Positions 32,104 through 38,292 of a stretch of DNA of 38,292 nt are shown in pieces. Positions within the stretch are counted from its first letter, which is position 1, and each line of letters starts with the position of its first letter. Source of the DNA: an uncultured Pseudomonadota bacterium (lineage in GTDB: Bacteria > Bdellovibrionota_B > Oligoflexia > Oligoflexales > CAIYRB01); NCBI GenBank assembly GCA_903928445.1, contig CAIYRB010000012.1, positions 1 to 38,292 of the forward strand. The letters run 5' to 3'. Position numbers and translations under genes: made by a program. The notes under the pieces are model-generated. The model did not search any database, was not told the DNA's origin, and saw only the letters and a list, made by a program, of their open reading frames with translations.

Positions 32104-33228
32104 ATGGTTCTCTTGCGCACCCTGCAAAGGCTGATACCGGCCTTCCTGCTCGCAACCCTCACTGGGGCTGTGACGATCAGCTTGACCGCCCCGGTTTACG
32201 CCAAGAAATCCGGCTTGTCGCCAGCTAAAATCAAACAAATCAATAAGAGCCGCAAGAGCTTTGAAGCCTGTCGCAAGGACGTCATCGACCAGCTCAGGGA
32301 CGGCACCATCAACAAAAAGAAATTCGAAGTCGCCTTGGGCAGCTGCAAGGAGAACTTCCCCGGCGCCGACCTCTACATCACCTGTAAAAAGCAGGCGATC
32401 CAGGCGGCCAGCGCCAAGAACGTCGCGGCGAGCCAGGCGATCGAGCAGTGCAAACGCTACCTCATCGCCACCACTTTTGACCCTGACGTACCGGTCCCCT
32501 TCTTCACCGAGGGCGGACAGCTGTACTTTGCCAGTGTCGGCCTCAACCGATCATTGCCCATTTCAGCGCTCGCGCCGCCCAACTTCAACTGCGACAAGCT
32601 CCAGGCAGCTACCCGTAACCTAACGCAAGCACAGTACTTTTTATTTGGAAACCATCCGAACACCTTCGCTGGCACCGGCGACTTAAAGGGCGACGCATTG
32701 ATGGAGTTGCTGAAGATGAGCAAGCCCTCCGTCACCGGCGTCGATATTGTGGACTTTGGTCGGGTCTTTAACGACCCAAGGGCCGCCTCGGGAATGGTTT
32801 ATTTTCCGACTGGTGCCTGTGACTTCGAGGCCGAGCCTGGAGACCTGCTCTCGGGCCTGAGCGCTTACTACCTCATCGACCACGGCGCCAACAGCGTCAC
32901 GCCCTACTTCGGCATCGCCTATTACAAGCAGGATCAGCGCCGCGTTACCACAGCCAAGCTGATCCAGGCCCTTCTGCGCACCTTGGGACCTACCTATAAG
33001 GGCACGCCAAAGAACGATTATGTGACCTTCATCGCCGCCGCCAATCTGACCGAAGTCGATGACGAGCAAGACCCGAAAAACCTCTGTAAGCAGCCGCGCC
33101 AGCACCGCTTCGTCGGTATCGTCCAGGGCCACAAAGACAAGCCCAACAAGCCGGAATACCTGATCCTGGCCAATGTCAAAAACCTCTGCGACTTTGGCGA
33201 TCGACTGGCTAAGCGCCTAGTGCAATAG
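32104..33228 (+). CDS. Secreted protein of unknown function with several Cys
   Basis: 374 residues. A Sec signal peptide (about 1-33, ending PVYA) leads into a basic helical region (34-120) with regularly spaced Cys (FEACRKD, LGSCKEN, ITCKKQ, EQCKRY) that may form disulfides in a helical repeat. The rest is mixed alpha/beta with further Cys near 155, 240, 324 and 362. I recognise no family. It is divergent from yajQ with about 106 bases between starts and lies upstream of dnaG on the same strand. Likely periplasmic or extracellular. Confidence 0.7.
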   Translation: MVLLRTLQRLIPAFLLATLTGAVTISLTAPVYAKKSGLSPAKIKQINKSRKSFEACRKDVIDQLRDGTINKKKFEVALGSCKENFPGADLYITCKKQAIQAASAKNVAASQAIEQCKRYLIATTFDPDVPVPFFTEGGQLYFASVGLNRSLPISALAPPNFNCDKLQAATRNLTQAQYFLFGNHPNTFAGTGDLKGDALMELLKMSKPSVTGVDIVDFGRVFNDPRAASGMVYFPTGACDFEAEPGDLLSGLSAYYLIDHGANSVTPYFGIAYYKQDQRRVTTAKLIQALLRTLGPTYKGTPKNDYVTFIAAANLTEVDDEQDPKNLCKQPRQHRFVGIVQGHKDKPNKPEYLILANVKNLCDFGDRLAKRLVQ

Positions 33229-33243
33229 GCTATTTGCCTGGCC

Positions 33244-33267
33244 CGGACCTGACGTATAGACGGTCCG
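33244..33267 (+). other. Small hairpin before dnaG
   Basis: CGGACC (33244-33249) and GGTCCG (33262-33267) pair perfectly around a 12-base loop, between the secreted-protein stop and the dnaG start. It has no U-run; it could be a weak terminator or part of the dnaG leader. Confidence 0.3.
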
Positions 33268-33322
33268 ACCAGCGCCGGCTATGCTCGCTGCTCCACCGCC
33301 AGGCGAAAGAGCCAAGAGCCCC

Positions 33323-35158
33323 ATGTCCGATTCATTAGATGACGTGAAAAAGCGCATTCTCGGCCGCGTCACCTTGGCCCAGCTGATCGGCGAGACGGTC
33401 AGCCTGGAGACGCGCTCGGGCCGCCCGGTCGGTTTGTGTCCCTTCCATAACGAAAAGTCGCCGAGCTTTAATCTCTACGACGATCATTTTTACTGCTTTG
33501 GCTGCAAGAAAAATGGTGATGCCATCGACTTTGTGCGCGAGACCCAAGGTCTGGGCTTTGTCGATGCGCTGCGTTATTTAGCTGGGAAGTACGGCATCGA
33601 GGTGCCCGAGCTGGATGCATCGCGCAGCCGCGACGGCCGCCGCCGCCAGGATGTCTCGCTGTTTAAGATGATGGCCGAGGCCCAGGAGTTTTATGTCGCG
33701 GCGCTGCAGACGCCGCACGGCAAGCCGGCCCTCGATTACCTGCTCGGCCGCGGCTTTACCCCAGAGCACATCGCCGCCTGCGGCTTTGGCATGACGCCGG
33801 CCGAAGGCTTTGGCCTGGTGCGCCACCTTCGCGCCAAAGGCTACCGCGAAGACGACATGGCCGACTGCTCGTTAGCCACGGCCTCGGCGCGCGACGGCAG
33901 GAGCTTTGACTTTTTGCGCACGCGCCTCACCCTGCCGATCGCCGATCAGCAAGGGCGCATCATCGGCTTTGGCGGTCGCACCTTGGACGGGGCCCACCCT
34001 AAATACCTCAACAGTCGCGACAGCAAGCTGTTTGACAAGTCACGCACGCTGTTTGGCTTTGATAAAGCCAGAAGTCGCATGCGCGAGCGCGGTCGGGCCA
34101 TCCTGGTCGAAGGCTACATGGACACGCTGCAGCTTTGGCAAGCCGGCCTGCCGGAGGTCGTCGCCTGCATGGGCACGGCCTTTACCGAACACCAGCTGAA
34201 GCTTCTGCGCCATGCCACCGGCCAGCTGATTCTCTTGTTCGACGGTGACACGGCCGGACAAAAAGCCACCCTAGCCGCGGTGAATATTGCCCTAACCGTG
34301 CCCGAGGTGCATGTCCGGGCGGTTTCCCTCAGTGCCGGCGAAGACCCTGACAGCTTTGTCCGCAAGTTCGGCCTGGAAGCGCTCGAGGCAGAGTTGGACA
34401 AGGCCGTCGACCTACTCGACTTTGCCGTGGGCGAGCGCCTCAAGTCGACACCTTCCCTGGCCATCCCCAGCGTCGTCAGCAACGAGTTTGTGCCGTGGCT
34501 AGCCCATGTCTCAGACCGCCTGCAGCGCAGTTACCTGATCGGCCGGATCGCCAACCTGACGGGAATTCCGGCGTCGCATATCGAAAGCCAGCTCCACGGC
34601 AGCACCAAGGCTGCGCCCAGGCGTCAAGGCGCCGCGGCCAAGTCCAGTGCCGAGGAGTCCCAGGCGGAGGCAGCGAAGGCGCAGTTGGCGCCGTGGCCAC
34701 CGCTCGATCTGACGGGGTTTGACCTCTTCGGCCACCTCTACCACGCCCAACCTGGCGAGCTGAACACCAAGACCGTCATGGAGGTGGTGCGGCAAGACTT
34801 TGATTTGGGGGGCGAACACTTCGCCCTGCTTGGCGAATTTTGCGCCGCACTCGAGCGCGGCGAGGCCCCGAGCGCCCAGCCGGATCACGCTTGGTCCTTG
34901 TCGCTCGACCCGGAGGGTGCTGCGCTCCTCGCCCGCCTGCATGCCGCCACGCCGGCCTTCACCTGCCAAAACCGCAAAGGCAGTGTTGCCCAGGTCATCG
35001 GCTATGTCCGGCAACGACGCGTCAAGCAGACCATTAGCCGCCTCAAAACCGAGATGAGCCGCGCCGCCGTCGACCCAAGCCGCCGCAGCGAGGTCAACGA
35101 CATCCTCAAGACCATCCATGAATTGACCAGACCGCCAGCCGCCGTCGCCCTTGACTAG
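33323..35158 (+). CDS. dnaG: DNA primase
   Basis: 611 residues from the ATG at 33323; 14 extra upstream codons are open but Pro-rich and unlike the family. DnaG makes RNA primers at the replication fork. The zinc domain has Cys39, His42, Cys58 and Cys61 (CPFHNEKSPSF...YCFGC). The core shows the LDGAHPKYLNS region and the TOPRIM motifs VEGYMD and LFDGDTAGQKA. The C-terminal domain (about 430-611) is the helical part that would bind DnaB helicase and is poorly conserved as usual. It precedes rpoD, as in the macromolecular-synthesis operon of many bacteria, though rpsU is not present here. Confidence 0.97.
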   Translation: MSDSLDDVKKRILGRVTLAQLIGETVSLETRSGRPVGLCPFHNEKSPSFNLYDDHFYCFGCKKNGDAIDFVRETQGLGFVDALRYLAGKYGIEVPELDASRSRDGRRRQDVSLFKMMAEAQEFYVAALQTPHGKPALDYLLGRGFTPEHIAACGFGMTPAEGFGLVRHLRAKGYREDDMADCSLATASARDGRSFDFLRTRLTLPIADQQGRIIGFGGRTLDGAHPKYLNSRDSKLFDKSRTLFGFDKARSRMRERGRAILVEGYMDTLQLWQAGLPEVVACMGTAFTEHQLKLLRHATGQLILLFDGDTAGQKATLAAVNIALTVPEVHVRAVSLSAGEDPDSFVRKFGLEALEAELDKAVDLLDFAVGERLKSTPSLAIPSVVSNEFVPWLAHVSDRLQRSYLIGRIANLTGIPASHIESQLHGSTKAAPRRQGAAAKSSAEESQAEAAKAQLAPWPPLDLTGFDLFGHLYHAQPGELNTKTVMEVVRQDFDLGGEHFALLGEFCAALERGEAPSAQPDHAWSLSLDPEGAALLARLHAATPAFTCQNRKGSVAQVIGYVRQRRVKQTISRLKTEMSRAAVDPSRRSEVNDILKTIHELTRPPAAVALD

Positions 35159-35352
35159 GCTATAAGCCTTAAACTTCCGCTAGACAGCACCTGGGCCATC
35201 GGTTTATCGTTGCCAAACTCAGGAATATTCACTAATAAATTTGGACTTTGGCAGTTTTTGCCAGCTTGGGGCGCGTCTCGGGTCCGGCGACCTAAAGCGC
35301 AGGCCGCGCCATCCCTCTCCGCACACCACCGATATGGGGTCATAGGTTAGGC

Positions 35353-37776
<2,424 letters not shown>

Positions 37777-37801
37777 TGCTTCGGTGCCAGTGACCTGAGA
37801 A

Positions 37802-37830
37802 AGGGATGGACAGTCATGCTGCCTGTCCCT
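37802..37830 (+). terminator. Weak hairpin after rpoD
   Basis: AGGGATGGACA (37802-37812) and TGCCTGTCCCT (37820-37830) pair with two G-U pairs and one mismatch around a 7-base loop, 25 bases after the rpoD stop, followed by ACTTTA. It may end rpoD transcription ahead of the tRNA gene. Confidence 0.4.
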
Positions 37831-37852
37831 ACTTTATGGATGTTTGAGGGAG

Positions 37853-37929
37853 CGGCCCATAGCTCAATCGGTTAGAGCAGCGTGCTCATAACGCGTTGGT
37901 TCTCGGTTCAAGTCCGAGTGGGCCGACCA
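37853..37929 (+). tRNA. tRNA with CAT anticodon (Ile2 or elongator Met)
   Basis: A complete 77-base cloverleaf with encoded CCA: acceptor CGGCCCA/TGGGCCG, D-arm TAGCTCAATCGGTTAGAGC, anticodon stem GCGTG/CGCGT around CTCATAA, and T-arm CTCGG-TTCAAGT-CCGAG. The first pair is C1-G72. The anticodon stem lacks the three G-C pairs of initiator tRNA and C1-A72 is absent, so it is not the initiator. The TGGTT...GGTTCAAGTCC part resembles tRNA-Ile2, whose CAT is modified to lysidine by TilS, slightly more than elongator Met; I cannot settle this. Confidence 0.93.
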
Positions 37930-38292
37930 TTCCTCCCGCATCTTGCGCCTCATTCCTGTGAGTCCCCGTGTATCTCGGCTCTTGCGGTCGGTATGAGCAA
38001 CTTTGCCAAGCCACCACAAGCTCAGGAATAGCTAAATCTGGTGATGCTGCAGACTCACCTTGCCTTGGCCGTCTCAGGCAACGCCGCTAGTGCGCCTGCT
38101 CCGCCCGCAATTCACTGATACTTATCCAGCACTTCTCGAGCAGTGAAAAAACCACTGCGAATGTTCCTGGCAACCAGTGATATTTACTTACCAATATTTA
38201 ACAACGATAAAAATTTCAAGTTTGCCAGCGATACAGCCGAAGAGGGAAATTGCGTCCGTGTTTCGCGTAACCAAACTGTGATGGCGGGAGAA
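37930..38292. other. No convincing gene; AT-rich end with small hairpins
   Basis: 363 bases after the tRNA. All six frames are broken or too short for a gene. Perfect small hairpins are TTGCCT/AGGCAA (38060-38081) and GCAGTG-AAAAAAC-CACTGC (38140-38158). From about 38180 to 38225 the sequence is AT-rich, which may be the promoter zone of a gene beyond the window. Confidence 0.4.

Noticed and set aside
31998..32162. A 55-residue N-terminal extension of YajQ
   Set aside because: Family members start at MPSFDIV; a GTG with GGAGGGGAC upstream fits this, and the extension overlaps the divergent secreted-protein gene.
37853..37929. Initiator tRNA-Met
   Set aside because: It lacks the C1-A72 mismatch and the three G-C pairs in the anticodon stem.

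Overview
The window is a mid-GC stretch of chromosome from a Gram-negative, didermic bacterium. It carries a full type II secretion system (T2SS), outer-membrane lipoproteins, phoU, and the housekeeping genes aroK, ychF, yajQ, dnaG and rpoD. The T2SS with a PilM-like GspL, the dnaG-rpoD block, receiver/TPR proteins and a type III polyketide synthase suggest a delta-proteobacterial or Bdellovibrionota/Oligoflexia-like lineage. This is inference: there is no 16S gene, so the assignment stays open.

Layout. (1) 1-3042: a partial secreted protein, a receiver-like/TPR protein and, on the opposite strand, phoU, closed by a 35-bp-arm hairpin between convergent genes. (2) 3043-22624: one long run of minus-strand genes, read aroK, gspC, a second gspC-like gene, gspD, E, F, G, H, I, J, K, L (PilM/PilN type), M, N, then a FliT/FlgN-like small protein, a GT-B glycosyltransferase with TPRs and an unknown helical protein. 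Inner-membrane platform, ATPase, secretin and all pseudopilins are present; prepilin peptidase (gspO) and pilotin are not here. (3) 22974-28356: an accessory segment with a type III polyketide synthase, an unrecognised partner gene, a lipoprotein that reads as a MACPF-type pore-former with a C-terminal beta/gamma-crystallin domain, and a lipoprotein ending in a SecD P1-head-like domain. (4) 28357-30372: a small scrambled island with two Phd/RelE-ParE-type toxin-antitoxin pairs, an IS91-type transposase remnant and a diverged 176-bp copy of the ychF 3' end. (5) 30373-38292: yajQ-ychF, an unknown secreted protein, dnaG, a sigma-70 gene (rpoD) with a long histone-H1-like tail, and a CAT-anticodon tRNA.

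The T2SS exports folded periplasmic proteins, and the window also encodes several exported proteins of unknown role, so some of these may be its clients; that link is not shown by the sequence. The most novel items are the MACPF/crystallin lipoprotein, the tandem gspC pair, the ychF-tail/TA/transposase island, and the polyketide synthase with its unknown partner. Starts were reset wherever a Shine-Dalgarno-like sequence or family knowledge pointed to a downstream codon.
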